A DNA stretch of 64,000 nt from Cryptosporangium phraense (GTDB lineage Bacteria > Actinomycetota > Actinomycetes > Mycobacteriales > Cryptosporangiaceae): contig NZ_VIRS01000031.1 of assembly GCF_006912135.1 (NCBI RefSeq), positions 26,033 to 90,032 on the forward strand, written 5' to 3'. The position numbers and the translations under genes were made by a program. The notes below the pieces were generated by a model. That model had not been told where the DNA came from, made no database searches, and saw only the letters and a list, made by a program, of their open reading frames with translations. Within the stretch, counting starts at the first letter, position 1. Every line of letters begins with the position of its first letter. Positions 37,692-46,170 of this stretch are shown one piece after another.

Positions 37692-39050
37692 GTGACGAGC
37701 GTGGGAGAACGCCTGATCGTCATCGGGGCCGACGCGGCCGGTATGAGCGCGGCCAGCCAGGCCAGGAAGCGTCGCGATCATCGCGACCTGGAGATTCTCG
37801 CGTTCGAGAAGAGCGCACACACCTCGTACTCCGCCTGCGGCATCCCGTACTGGATCGGCGGGCTCGTCGACCAGCAGGACGACCTCATCGCCCGCACCGC
37901 CGAGCAGCACCGCGACCGCCACATCGACGTCCGGATCGGCCGGACCGTGACGAGCATCGACGTCCGGAACCGGACGGTCACGGTCGACGACGACAGCACC
38001 CACGAGTTCGACCAGCTGATGATCGCGACCGGCGGGAAGCCCAAGCGTCCGGACTGGCCCGGCATCGACGCGAACGGCGTGCACGGCGTCCAGACGCTCG
38101 ACGACGGCGAGGCGGTCAGCGCCTCGATCCGGCACACGAAAGCGAAGCGGGCGGTCGTCATCGGTGGCGGGTACATCGGCGTCGAGATGGCCGAGGCGCT
38201 GATCCGTCACGACCTCCAGGTGACGCTCCTCGAGCGCGGTGACCAGCCGATGCACACGCTCGACCCGGACATGGGCGCGCTGGTCGCCCAGGCGCTCCGC
38301 GACTACGGCGTCGACGTCCGCACCGGGGTCACGGTGAAGGGCATCGAGACCAGGGACGGCTGGGCCAGGGCCGTCACGACCGACGACGGCACGTTCGACG
38401 CCGACGTCGTCGTGCTCGGGCTGGGCACGACGCCGAACTCGCAGCTGGCCGCGGACGCCGGCCTGCCGATCGGCCCGACCGGGGGCATCGTCACCGACCG
38501 GCGCATGCGGCTGCCCGGGCACGAGGGGTTCTGGGCCGCAGGTGACTGCGTCGAGGTGCTGCACCGGGTCACCGGGCGGCCGGCCGCGATCCCGCTCGGG
38601 ACGCACGCCAACAAGCAGGGCCGGGTGGCCGGCATCAACATCGGCGGCGGGTACGCATCGTTCCCGGGCGTCGTCGGCACCGCGGTGAGCAAGATCTGCG
38701 ACCTGGAGATCGCCCGCACCGGCCTGCAGGAGAAGGAGGCCGAGGCGGCCGGGTTCGCGTACGCGACCGCGACGATCGAGTCCCACACGGTCGCCGGCTA
38801 CTACCCGGACGCGGCCAAGGTCACCGTGAAGCTCCTGGCCGAGAAGAGCACCGGACGCCTGCTCGGCGGCCAGATCGTCGGCGGGGCCGGCGGCGCCAAG
38901 CGCATCGACGTCCTCGCGGTCGCGATCTGGAACCAGATGACGGTGGAGGAGATGACCGGGCTCGACCTCGGCTACGCGCCGCCGTTCTCGCCGGTCTGGG
39001 ACCCGGTGCTGGTCGCCGCCCGGGCCGTTTCCGACGCCCTGCGCGCCTGA
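37692..39050 (+). CDS. FAD-dependent pyridine nucleotide-disulfide oxidoreductase (CoA-disulfide reductase-like)
   Basis: A 452-residue flavoprotein of the single-cysteine group (NADH oxidase, NADH peroxidase, CoA-disulfide reductase). FAD loop VIGADAAGMSAA at 10-21, redox-active cysteine 49 in SYSACGIPY, NAD loop VIGGGYIGVEMAEAL, the GLGTTPNSQLA and FWAAGDCVEV FAD motifs, and a C-terminal dimerisation domain ending DPVLVAARAVSDALRA. Reduces CoA disulfide, persulfide or oxygen; which cannot be told. GTG starts at 37692 and 37701 are both possible. The final codons and stop are part of the first unit of a 23-bp tandem repeat. Confidence 0.92.
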   Translation: MTSVGERLIVIGADAAGMSAASQARKRRDHRDLEILAFEKSAHTSYSACGIPYWIGGLVDQQDDLIARTAEQHRDRHIDVRIGRTVTSIDVRNRTVTVDDDSTHEFDQLMIATGGKPKRPDWPGIDANGVHGVQTLDDGEAVSASIRHTKAKRAVVIGGGYIGVEMAEALIRHDLQVTLLERGDQPMHTLDPDMGALVAQALRDYGVDVRTGVTVKGIETRDGWARAVTTDDGTFDADVVVLGLGTTPNSQLAADAGLPIGPTGGIVTDRRMRLPGHEGFWAAGDCVEVLHRVTGRPAAIPLGTHANKQGRVAGINIGGGYASFPGVVGTAVSKICDLEIARTGLQEKEAEAAGFAYATATIESHTVAGYYPDAAKVTVKLLAEKSTGRLLGGQIVGGAGGAKRIDVLAVAIWNQMTVEEMTGLDLGYAPPFSPVWDPVLVAARAVSDALRA

Positions 39051-39178
39051 GCCGCTCAGTCTTGCGCGCCTGAGCCGCTCAGTCTTGCGCGCCTGAGCCG
39101 CTCAGCCCTGCGCGCCTGAGCCGCTCAGCCCTGCGCGCCTGAGCCGCTCAGCCGTGCGTGGCTGAGTCGATCAGCCGC
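39041..39178. repeat. 23-bp tandem repeat, five copies plus one diverged
   Basis: Units begin at 39041, 39064, 39087, 39110 and 39133, with a diverged sixth at 39156. Each contains the small hairpin CTGAG-CCG-CTCAG. The first unit encodes the end of the FAD reductase (CGC GCC TGA) and the sixth the end of the convergent TetR gene; the others fill the gap. No spacers, so not a CRISPR. Likely arose by tandem duplication of a short shared terminator. Confidence 0.85.
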
Positions 39179-39765
39179 GTCACCAGGTCGTCGACCTGGC
39201 CCTCCAGGTCGGGCCAGGGGAACTTCGGCCGGGCCTGGCGCAGCGTCACCAGGCCGTGCAGGCCGCACCAGAACTGCAGCGTGATCATGTCGGCCTCGGC
39301 CTCGGGCACAGCCTGCCGGACCCGCGCGAGCACCGAGTTGTAGGCCTGCACCCCCAGGTAGGGCACGCCCGGCGCGGGCGGGGTCAGCTCGGCGGTGAAC
39401 AGCACCCGGTAGCGCGCGGGCTCGCGCATCGCCGCGTCCACGTACGCGTGAGCGATCGCCCGGACGCGTTTGCGCGGGTCGTCGCCGGCCTCGGAGGCCG
39501 CCGCCTCCACCTCGTCGGCCAGCATGTCGAGCCAGCGTGACTTGACCGCTCGGACCAGCGACGTCAGGTCCTCGAAGTGCAGATAGATCGATGTCGTCGC
39601 GACGCCGGTCTTCCGGGCGACGGCCCGCAGCGACAGCGTGCCCGGGTCGCCGGACTCGTTCAGCAGCGCGCAGGCGGCCAGCACGATCTCGTCGCGCAGC
39701 CGATCGCCTTCACCGCGTCGGGCTGGACGCCTCCGGGTCACCTTCCGCTGCGCCTCAGCCGTCAT
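39148..39765 (-). CDS. TetR family regulator
   Basis: A 205-residue TetR protein: a basic leader (KVTRRRPARRGEG), HTH LSLRAVARKTGVATTSIYLHFEDLTSLVRAV, and a ligand-binding domain with the TetR_C_13-like segment PARYRVLFTAELTPPAPG. Divergent from the 14-helix exporter gene with a palindrome between; it probably represses that gene and itself. The 3' end lies in the 23-bp repeat. Confidence 0.92.
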   Translation of the reverse strand: MTAEAQRKVTRRRPARRGEGDRLRDEIVLAACALLNESGDPGTLSLRAVARKTGVATTSIYLHFEDLTSLVRAVKSRWLDMLADEVEAAASEAGDDPRKRVRAIAHAYVDAAMREPARYRVLFTAELTPPAPGVPYLGVQAYNSVLARVRQAVPEAEADMITLQFWCGLHGLVTLRQARPKFPWPDLEGQVDDLVTRLIDSATHG

Positions 39766-39818
39766 AACGGCGAGGATACCCCCTTGACGGTTATGGGGCT
39801 ACGCGCGTACACCTACGA

Positions 39819-39832
39819 CTGTAGGGCTACAG
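39819..39832. promoter_or_regulatory. candidate TetR operator
   Basis: Perfect palindrome CTGTAG-GG-CTACAG in the 94-bp divergent region, flanked by direct repeats CGTACAC on both sides (near 39806 and 39834). A TTGACG hexamer lies upstream on the plus strand. Probable binding site for the adjacent TetR protein. Confidence 0.6.
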
Positions 39833-39859
39833 CCGTACACCGACAGGGAGACCACCCCG

Positions 39860-41422
39860 ATGAAACCCAGGCATCCCGGCTGGACGCTGCTCGTCGTCTG
39901 TGCCGCCGTGTTCATGCTGTTGCTGGACCTGACCGTCGTCGCGGTCGCCCTCGGCGACCTCCAGCACGACTTCGACGCCAGCCTGAGCGAGCTCCAGTGG
40001 GTGGTCGACGCCTACACGCTCCCGCTCGCCGGCCTGCTCCTCACCGCCGCGACGCTCGGCGACCGCATCGGCCGCCGCCGGATCTTCGCCGCCGGCCTCG
40101 CGCTCTTCACGCTCGGCTCGCTGGCCTGCGCCCTCGCCTGGTCGGCCCTTTCTCTGGACGCGTTCCGCGGCCTGCAGGGCGTGGGGGCGGCGCTGCTGTT
40201 CGGCACCGCGCTGCCGCTCCTCGGGGCCGCGTTCCCGGAGCCGAAGCGCCGGGCCGGGGCGATCGGGGTGTTCGGAGCGACGCTCACCGGCGCGACCGCG
40301 GTGGGCCCGCTGGTCGGGGGTGCGCTGGTCGACGGGCCGGGCTGGCGGTGGATCTTCCTGATCAACGTCCCGATCGGGATCGCGGCCCTGGTGGTCACCG
40401 CGCTCCGGCTCGCCGAATCGCGTCCGGAGAACCCGCGCAAGGCCGACTGGCCCGGTACCGCGCTGCTCACCGGTGGGTTGTTCGCGCTGCTCCTGGGCCT
40501 GATCCGGGGCCACGAGGAGGGCTGGGGCTCGGCGCTGATCGTCGGGCTCTTCGTCGCCGCAGGCGTCCTCATTGGTGGTTTTCTCGTGCGGCAGGCAACG
40601 GCGGCGCAGCCGATGATGGACCTGAGCCTGTTCCGGTCGCCGACCTTCAGCGGGGTCTCGCTGTCGGTGTTCGTCATCTCGGCCGCGCTGGTCGGGGCCA
40701 CGACGTACCTGTCGCTGTATTTCCTCAACACGCTCGGGTACACGCCGTTCGAGGCCGGCCTGCGGTTCCTGCCGCTGACCGTCGCATCGTTCGTCGCGGC
40801 GCCGATCGCGGCGCAGCTCGTGCACCGGGTCTCGCCGCGGATCCTGGTCGGCGGCAGCGTGCTGGTCGCGGCGCTCGGCATGGCGCTGATGACGCAGCTC
40901 GACGGCGACTCGGCCTGGACCGTGCTGATCCCCGGGTTCGTCGTCGCCGGGATCGGGATGGGGGTGTCCGGGGCGGTCGTGTCGTCGGTGTCGCTGGCCG
41001 CGGTCGAGCCGACCCGGGCCGGGATGGCCACCGGCGTGGTCAACACGCTGCGGCAGCTCGGGGTGGCGGCGGGCGTCGCGATCTGGGGCGTCGTGTTCCA
41101 GGCCCGGGTCGGCGACGAGCTCACCTCGCAGCTGCACGGGTCCGGGCTGCCGGTGGACAAGCTGGCCGATGCCGCCGGATCGGGAGCCGGGGCCCAGATC
41201 GCCCGGGCCGTGCCCGCTCCGCTGCAGGAGATCGTCGCCGACGCGGCCCGGGCCGCCGGAGCGGCCGGCCTCGACCGGCTGATGCTGATCGGCGCGATCG
41301 CCACCGCGGTGGTGGGGGTGGCCGCTCTGGTGCTGGTCCGGGTGCCTGCCGAGCCGCCGTCGCACGCCGACGTTTCACGTGAAGCGGACGCGACGCGCGA
41401 CGAAGTGCCCGAGATGGCGTGA
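39860..41422 (+). CDS. MFS multidrug exporter, 14-helix DHA2 type
   Basis: A 520-residue drug:H+ antiporter of the EmrB/QacA group with about 14 membrane segments. Motif D-like LDLTVVAVAL in helix 1, motif A GDRIGRRRIF between helices 2 and 3, motif C-like GATAVGPLVGGAL in helix 5 and the late GVVNTLRQLGVAAGVAIWG are visible. A periplasmic loop (QARVGDELTSQLHGSG...) precedes the last helix. Regulated by the adjacent TetR. Start ATG has GGGAGA upstream. Confidence 0.95.
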   Translation: MKPRHPGWTLLVVCAAVFMLLLDLTVVAVALGDLQHDFDASLSELQWVVDAYTLPLAGLLLTAATLGDRIGRRRIFAAGLALFTLGSLACALAWSALSLDAFRGLQGVGAALLFGTALPLLGAAFPEPKRRAGAIGVFGATLTGATAVGPLVGGALVDGPGWRWIFLINVPIGIAALVVTALRLAESRPENPRKADWPGTALLTGGLFALLLGLIRGHEEGWGSALIVGLFVAAGVLIGGFLVRQATAAQPMMDLSLFRSPTFSGVSLSVFVISAALVGATTYLSLYFLNTLGYTPFEAGLRFLPLTVASFVAAPIAAQLVHRVSPRILVGGSVLVAALGMALMTQLDGDSAWTVLIPGFVVAGIGMGVSGAVVSSVSLAAVEPTRAGMATGVVNTLRQLGVAAGVAIWGVVFQARVGDELTSQLHGSGLPVDKLADAAGSGAGAQIARAVPAPLQEIVADAARAAGAAGLDRLMLIGAIATAVVGVAALVLVRVPAEPPSHADVSREADATRDEVPEMA

Positions 41423-41515
41423 TCCTTACCGCTTTGCGGCGCTGGGCGGCTGCGACGCGTACCCGGAGCAAGGGATACTGCGGGTCAGAGAGCAAGCGAT
41501 CTGAGGAGCGCACTG

Positions 41516-42544
41516 ATGCCTATCGCCACCCCCGAGGTGTACGCCGAGATGCTGGACAAGGCGAAGGCCGGTTCCTTCGCCTACCCGGCCATCAACGTGT
41601 CCTCCTCCCAGACCCTGAACGCGGCCATCCGCGGCTTCGCGGAGGCGGAGAGCGACGGCATCATCCAGGTCTCGACGGGTGGTGCCGAGTACCTCTCCGG
41701 CCCGACCGTGAAGGACATGGTGACCGGCTCGGTCGCGCTCGCCGCGTTCGCGCACGAGGTCGCCAAGAAGTACTCGATCAACATCGCGCTGCACACCGAC
41801 CACTGCCCGAAGGACAAGCTCGACGGGTTCGTCCGGCCGCTTCTCAAGATCAGCCAGGACCGGGTCGCGGCCGGTGAGAACCCGCTGTTCCAGTCGCACA
41901 TGTGGGACGGTTCGGCGATCGACCTGGACGAGAACCTGAAGCTCGCCCAGGAGTTGCTGGCCGAGGCCGTCAAAGCGAAGATCATCCTGGAAATCGAGAT
42001 CGGCGTCGTCGGCGGCGAGGAAGACGGCGTCGCACACGAGATCAACGAGAAGCTGTACACCGCCGAGGGCGACTTCCTGCACACGATCGACGCGCTCGGC
42101 TCCGGCGAGAAGGGCCGCTACCTGCTGGCCGCGACGTTCGGCAACGTGCACGGCGTCTACAAGCCGGGCAACGTGAAGCTGCGCCCCGACGTGCTCAAGC
42201 GCGGCCAGGAGGTGGCGGCGTCCAAGCTCGGGTTGGCCGCCGACGCGAAGCCGTTCGACCTGGTGTTCCACGGTGGATCGGGCTCGCTCCTGGAGGAGAT
42301 CCACGAGGCGCTCGACTACGGCGTCGTGAAGATGAACGTCGACACCGACACGCAGTACGCGTTCACGCGTCCGGTCGCCGACCACATGCTGAAGAACTAC
42401 GACGGCGTGCTGAAGATCGACGGCGAGGTCGGCAACAAGAAGACCTACGACCCGCGGGCGTGGGGCAAGTCGGCCGAGGCCGGAATGGCCGCGCGGGTCG
42501 TCGAGGCCTGCCAGTCGCTGCGGGCCGCAGGCACCGCGAAGTAG
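41516..42544 (+). CDS. fba: class II fructose-bisphosphate aldolase
   Basis: A 342-residue zinc-dependent aldolase that cleaves fructose-1,6-bisphosphate in glycolysis and forms it in gluconeogenesis. Zinc and active-site residues are visible: LHTDHC with His93, Asp95, His96, then IEIGVVGGEED, TFGNVHGVYKPGNVKL and FHGGSGSLLEEIHEAL with the phosphate-binding glycines, and KMNVDTDTQYAFTR. Length matches the class IIA family. GAGGAG precedes the ATG by eight bases. Ends at a strong bidirectional hairpin shared with the LOG gene. Confidence 0.98.
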   Translation: MPIATPEVYAEMLDKAKAGSFAYPAINVSSSQTLNAAIRGFAEAESDGIIQVSTGGAEYLSGPTVKDMVTGSVALAAFAHEVAKKYSINIALHTDHCPKDKLDGFVRPLLKISQDRVAAGENPLFQSHMWDGSAIDLDENLKLAQELLAEAVKAKIILEIEIGVVGGEEDGVAHEINEKLYTAEGDFLHTIDALGSGEKGRYLLAATFGNVHGVYKPGNVKLRPDVLKRGQEVAASKLGLAADAKPFDLVFHGGSGSLLEEIHEALDYGVVKMNVDTDTQYAFTRPVADHMLKNYDGVLKIDGEVGNKKTYDPRAWGKSAEAGMAARVVEACQSLRAAGTAK

Positions 42545-42548
42545 TTCG

Positions 42549-42582
42549 TGGTCGGCTAGGGGCTGCGGCCCCTAGCCGACCA
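42549..42582. terminator. bidirectional terminator between fba and the LOG gene
   Basis: Perfect 15-bp arms (42549-42563 and 42568-42582) around the loop TGCG. The right arm includes the last codons and stop of the convergent LOG gene, so the terminator is partly inside coding DNA. Confidence 0.88.
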
Positions 42583-43657
42583 GCAGCGCCACCGCCTCGT
42601 CGATGTCGTCGGTCAGCGCGATCGGCGGCGGCTCCACCGGCGCGTCGGCCATCAGCGGGCGCAGGAGCGCCTCCACCGGCAGCACCTCGGTCCAGTAGCG
42701 CCGGCCCAGGAAGATCATCGGGCCGGACTGCCCGTCGCTGCCGTAGAACGACTTCGTCGCGGCCTGGAACACCTCCTGCACGGTGCCGGCCCGTCCGGGC
42801 GCGAAGACGATGCCTCCGCGGCAGGCGCGCAGGATCGTGTCTTCCCGGATCGCGTTCGAGAAGTACTTGGCGATCTGCCCGGCGAACAGGTTGGCCGGCT
42901 CGTGCCCGTACAGCCAGGTCGGGATCGACAGCCCGCCGGCCCAGGGGTCGGCGTTCGGATACCGGGCCCGGACCGCCAGCGCCGACGCGGTGAACGGGTC
43001 GTGGTCGGTGAACGACGGCACACGCGCCAGGTCGTCGATCACCGCGAGGTCGGGCACGTAGGCCCCGAGGTTCGCGGCCTCCATCACGCCCGGACCGCCG
43101 CCGGTCAGCACCAGCGCGCCGGCCGCGGTCAGCGCCCGCCCCAGCGAGGCCGCCGCCCGGTAGGCCGATGACCCGCGCGGCTCGGCGTGGCCGCCCATCA
43201 CCCCGATGATCGGCCCCGACGTCCACTGCGCCAGCGCGTCGCCCAGCGCGTTGTCGATGCCGTGGTCGTGCAGCCGCTGGCCCAGCGCTTCCCGCAACGG
43301 CGGCAGCGCCCCGCCGTGTTCCACGAAGTGCCGGTACACCACCGAGTCGTACATCCCGGCGAAGCCGCCCGTTTCGAACCCGCGGGTCAGCTGCTCGGCT
43401 GTGTACAGAGCCGAGGGGTGCGTCGGGTAGGGCGAGGGCGCCAACTCGGGCACGACCGACGCGCCCCGGGCCACCAGATCGGCCGCCGTGGCGCGGTCGA
43501 GCCGGCACCCGAGGAACAGCGCGTCGCTCACGTCCACGCCGTCGAACGGGACCGCGGTGAGGTCGAGACCCTGCACCGCGAGCCCGGCCAGGGTGCGTTT
43601 GTCCAGCCAGATGCGCAGTTCGGCCAGGCTCTCTAGTTCGTCCGGAGTCGAGTCCAC
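42572..43657 (-). CDS. LOG family (lysine decarboxylase-like) protein
   Basis: A 361-residue LOG-like Rossmann protein. The family phosphoribohydrolase motifs are present: GVMGGHAEPRGSSAY, LVLTGGGPGVMEAANLG and FAPGRAGTVQEVFQAA, the last being the PGGxGTxxE variant with Arg for the second Gly. It is much longer than typical LOG enzymes (about 190 residues) because of an N-terminal extension of some 140 residues (ELRIWLDKRTLAGLAVQGLDL...). LOG enzymes release cytokinin-like bases or cleave nucleoside monophosphates; the role here is open. The GTG at 43657 follows AGGATGG; an upstream GTG at 43714 is possible. Confidence 0.85.
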   Translation of the reverse strand: MDSTPDELESLAELRIWLDKRTLAGLAVQGLDLTAVPFDGVDVSDALFLGCRLDRATAADLVARGASVVPELAPSPYPTHPSALYTAEQLTRGFETGGFAGMYDSVVYRHFVEHGGALPPLREALGQRLHDHGIDNALGDALAQWTSGPIIGVMGGHAEPRGSSAYRAAASLGRALTAAGALVLTGGGPGVMEAANLGAYVPDLAVIDDLARVPSFTDHDPFTASALAVRARYPNADPWAGGLSIPTWLYGHEPANLFAGQIAKYFSNAIREDTILRACRGGIVFAPGRAGTVQEVFQAATKSFYGSDGQSGPMIFLGRRYWTEVLPVEALLRPLMADAPVEPPPIALTDDIDEAVALLVG

Positions 43658-43844
43658 CAGGCCATCCTGCCGACGCACGCAACTGGCCACCCCGAGTTTC
43701 CACGGAGTTTCCACGGAACGCGCGGCATGGTTTCGGCCAATGAGTTGTTATTGCTCGCTAGTGACCAGGATGCGTCGCGTAATACTGCCCACACCTGGAG
43801 GAGCCGTGGTTCTGCCACGTCCTCCCGCCCGTCAGGATGAACCC

Positions 43845-44267
43845 ATGAGCCTTCCTCGTGACCTCCTCCCGCAGCCGCCCGCCACGCTCCTGCCGGAGGA
43901 CCCGGAGGAACTCGAGGCGGTCCGGGCGGCGGCCGCCGGCGAGGAGGACCCGTCCGCGGTCGCGGCCCGGTACCCCACCAGCAGCGGCGCCTGGGCGGTT
44001 CTCGCCGACCAGGCGTTCGGCAAGGGCGACGCGGTCGCCTCCTACGCCTACGCCCGCACCGGTTACCACCGGGGGCTCGACGCGCTCCGCCGTAACGGCT
44101 GGAAGGGCCACGGCCCGGTGCCGTTCTCGCACGAGGGCAACCAGGGCTTCCTCCGGTCGCTCAACGCGCTCGCGCGCGCCGCGCTCGAGATCGGCGAGTC
44201 CGACGAGGCCGCCCGCTGCGCCCAGTTCCTCCGCGACTCGGACCCCTCCGCGGCCGACCGCATCTGA
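43845..44267 (+). CDS. DUF3151 family protein
   Basis: A 140-residue soluble protein matching DUF3151, an actinobacterial family of unknown function (the M. tuberculosis member, Rv0360c by recollection, lies near fba as here). Conserved parts: DLLPQPPATLLPEDPEELEAV, AVAARYPTSSGAWAVLAD, ASYAYARTGYHRGLDALRRNGWKGHGPVPFSHEGNQGFLRSLNALARAA. The repeated helices recall a TPR-like arrangement. The ATG follows AGGATG. Ends at a strong hairpin shared with the convergent exporter gene. Confidence 0.9.
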   Translation: MSLPRDLLPQPPATLLPEDPEELEAVRAAAAGEEDPSAVAARYPTSSGAWAVLADQAFGKGDAVASYAYARTGYHRGLDALRRNGWKGHGPVPFSHEGNQGFLRSLNALARAALEIGESDEAARCAQFLRDSDPSAADRI

Positions 44268-44275
44268 CCCACCGC

Positions 44276-44309
44276 CAACGGCGGGCCCCGCGAGGGTGGC
44301 CCGCCGTTG
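44276..44309. terminator. bidirectional terminator after the DUF3151 gene
   Basis: Perfect 12-bp arms CAACGGCGGGCC and GGCCCGCCGTTG around a 10-nt loop, between convergent stops at 44267 and 44316, followed on the plus strand by TGTCGTG. Confidence 0.85.
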
Positions 44310-44315
44310 TCGTGC

Positions 44316-46037
44316 CTATACGGACGCCAGCTCCGCCGGCGGAACAGCGAGGTCCTCTTCCGGCCGCGCCTTCTGGGGCAGCAGGAACGACAAACCGCTC
44401 AGGACGACGAGCAGTCCGGCGTCGATCAGCAGCAGCTTCTTCGCCGCGTCGGTGAAGATCTCCCTGCTCGCCGCCTGCCCCTCCTGCGCCAGCACCGCGC
44501 CGACCTCCGGTGACACCGTCCCCCGGCAACTCGCCGGGACCGCCGCCGGGTCGTCCGCCGTGGCCCGATCGTGCACACACGTCCGGAACTGCTCGACGAC
44601 CTGGGGAACCTGAGCCGCGGGCACACCGGCGGTGACCAGCTCGGCCCGCAGGGCCGGCGTCACCGACGAGACCCCACCGGACGCAGCCCCGCCGAGCAGC
44701 CCGACGAACACGGTCGTCAGCACCGCGACCCCGATCGACGCACCGAGCTGCTGAATCGCGTTGAGCAACCCGCTCGCCGACCCCACCTCGTCGTCGTCGA
44801 CGTCCCCCAGCGCGATGTCGAAGAACGGCGAGACGACGCCGCCCATGCCGATGCCGGCGACCAGCAGCGCCGGGGCGAAGTCGAGGCTGCTCACCGACGA
44901 ACCGGCGAGCTCGAGCGTGAGCCAGACCCCGGCGATCCCGGCCGCCATCACCAGCGACGACCCGATGATCACCCAGCGTCCGAACCGCGGCACGAGCACG
45001 GCCATCGCGAGCACGGCCCCGATCGCGATCCCGAACGGCCACGGCCCGACCGTCAGACCGGCCCGCAGCGGGCTGTAGCCGAGGCCGATCTGCAAGTAGA
45101 GCGTGAGCGCCAGCATCAGCCCGGTCATCGCCGCGAAGAACAGCAGGCCGACGATCAACGCGCTGCTGAAGCTCCGCTTACCGAACAGGCTCGGCATGAC
45201 CAGCGGCGTCCGCCCCGCCCGGGAACGCCGTACGAGGTGCCGGGCCAGCACCACGAACAGCAGCACGCCGAGCGCCAGGCACCCGAAGATCCACGCCGGC
45301 CAGTCCAGCTCGTTGCCCTGCACCAGCGGGAACACGAGCAGGAACGCTCCGGCGGTGGCGAGCCCGGTCCCCACCGGGTCCAGCCCCTCGGCCGAGGACG
45401 ACCGATCCTCCCGCAGAACGGTCAGCGCTCCGATCAGCGCGACGATCCCGAGCGGCAGGTTGATCAGGAAGATCATCCGCCAGCCGGTGCCGAACAGGTC
45501 GGCGTCCACCAGCGCGCCGCCGACGATCGGCCCGGCCACCGCGGACAGGCCCATCACCGGCCCGAACAGCGCGAACGCCTTGCCGAGCTGCTCGGGCGGG
45601 AACGCGGCCCGGACCAGCCCGAAGCCCTGCGGGATCAGCAGCGCGGCGAACACGCCCTGCACCATCCGGAAGCTGATCAACATGCCCGGCGAAACGGCGA
45701 GCGCGCACGCCGCCGAGCTCAGCGTGAAGCCCAGCACTCCGAGGACGAACAGCCGCTTGCGCCCGTAGAGGTCGCCCAGCCGGGCCGCGGTGATCAGACC
45801 GACCGCGAACGCCAGCGTGTACCCGGCGGCGATCCACTGGATCGACGAGTAGGTCCCGCCGAGGTCGTCCCGGATCGCCGGGGACGCCACCCCGACGATC
45901 GTGCTGTCGAGCAGGTCCATCACCTCCGCGACGAGGACGACGGCCAGCGCGAACCAGGCCAGGCGCCCGCCTGCGCGGTACCCGTCCGGCGGCCGCGATG
46001 GTGCGTCGACCGGCGATGTCGAGGCGTCGGAAGTCAT
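44316..46037 (-). CDS. MFS multidrug exporter, 14-helix DHA2 type
   Basis: A 573-residue exporter of the EmrB/QacA group. Motif D1 LLDSTIVGVASPAI, motif A GDLYGRKRLFVLG, motif C AVAGPIVGGALVD and about 14 membrane segments are visible. The large loop before the last helix carries two cysteines (FRTCVHDRATADDP... PASCRG), as in actinorhodin- and tetracenomycin-type exporters. The ATG at 46037 is chosen; upstream codons in frame run through the operator array. Divergent from a TetR gene and controlled through that array. Confidence 0.95.
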   Translation of the reverse strand: MTSDASTSPVDAPSRPPDGYRAGGRLAWFALAVVLVAEVMDLLDSTIVGVASPAIRDDLGGTYSSIQWIAAGYTLAFAVGLITAARLGDLYGRKRLFVLGVLGFTLSSAACALAVSPGMLISFRMVQGVFAALLIPQGFGLVRAAFPPEQLGKAFALFGPVMGLSAVAGPIVGGALVDADLFGTGWRMIFLINLPLGIVALIGALTVLREDRSSSAEGLDPVGTGLATAGAFLLVFPLVQGNELDWPAWIFGCLALGVLLFVVLARHLVRRSRAGRTPLVMPSLFGKRSFSSALIVGLLFFAAMTGLMLALTLYLQIGLGYSPLRAGLTVGPWPFGIAIGAVLAMAVLVPRFGRWVIIGSSLVMAAGIAGVWLTLELAGSSVSSLDFAPALLVAGIGMGGVVSPFFDIALGDVDDDEVGSASGLLNAIQQLGASIGVAVLTTVFVGLLGGAASGGVSSVTPALRAELVTAGVPAAQVPQVVEQFRTCVHDRATADDPAAVPASCRGTVSPEVGAVLAQEGQAASREIFTDAAKKLLLIDAGLLVVLSGLSFLLPQKARPEEDLAVPPAELASV

Positions 46038-46052
46038 GAGTTCGCTCTCTGT

Positions 46053-46118
46053 CGAACGATGTTCGTTTAACGAACGGTGTTCTATAACGAACACCGTTCT
46101 ACGATCGAACACCGTTCG
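46053..46118. promoter_or_regulatory. array of four TetR operator-like palindromes
   Basis: Four 13-bp sites with the core CGAAC-N3-GTTC begin at 46053, 46071, 46088 and 46106, spaced 18, 17 and 18 bp. The middle pair also forms one large inverted repeat, GAACGGTGTTC and GAACACCGTTC with a 6-bp spacer. A further half-site GTGTTCG occurs near 46131. The array fills the divergent region between exporter and TetR gene. Confidence 0.85.
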
Positions 46119-46170
46119 TGTCAAGTACAGTGTTCGTCGAGGCTCGTCGCCGAGTTACTGAGGAGGTCTG

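Noticed and set aside
39041..39178. CRISPR array
   Set aside because: Repeats are directly adjacent with no unique spacers, overlap gene ends, and no cas genes are nearby.
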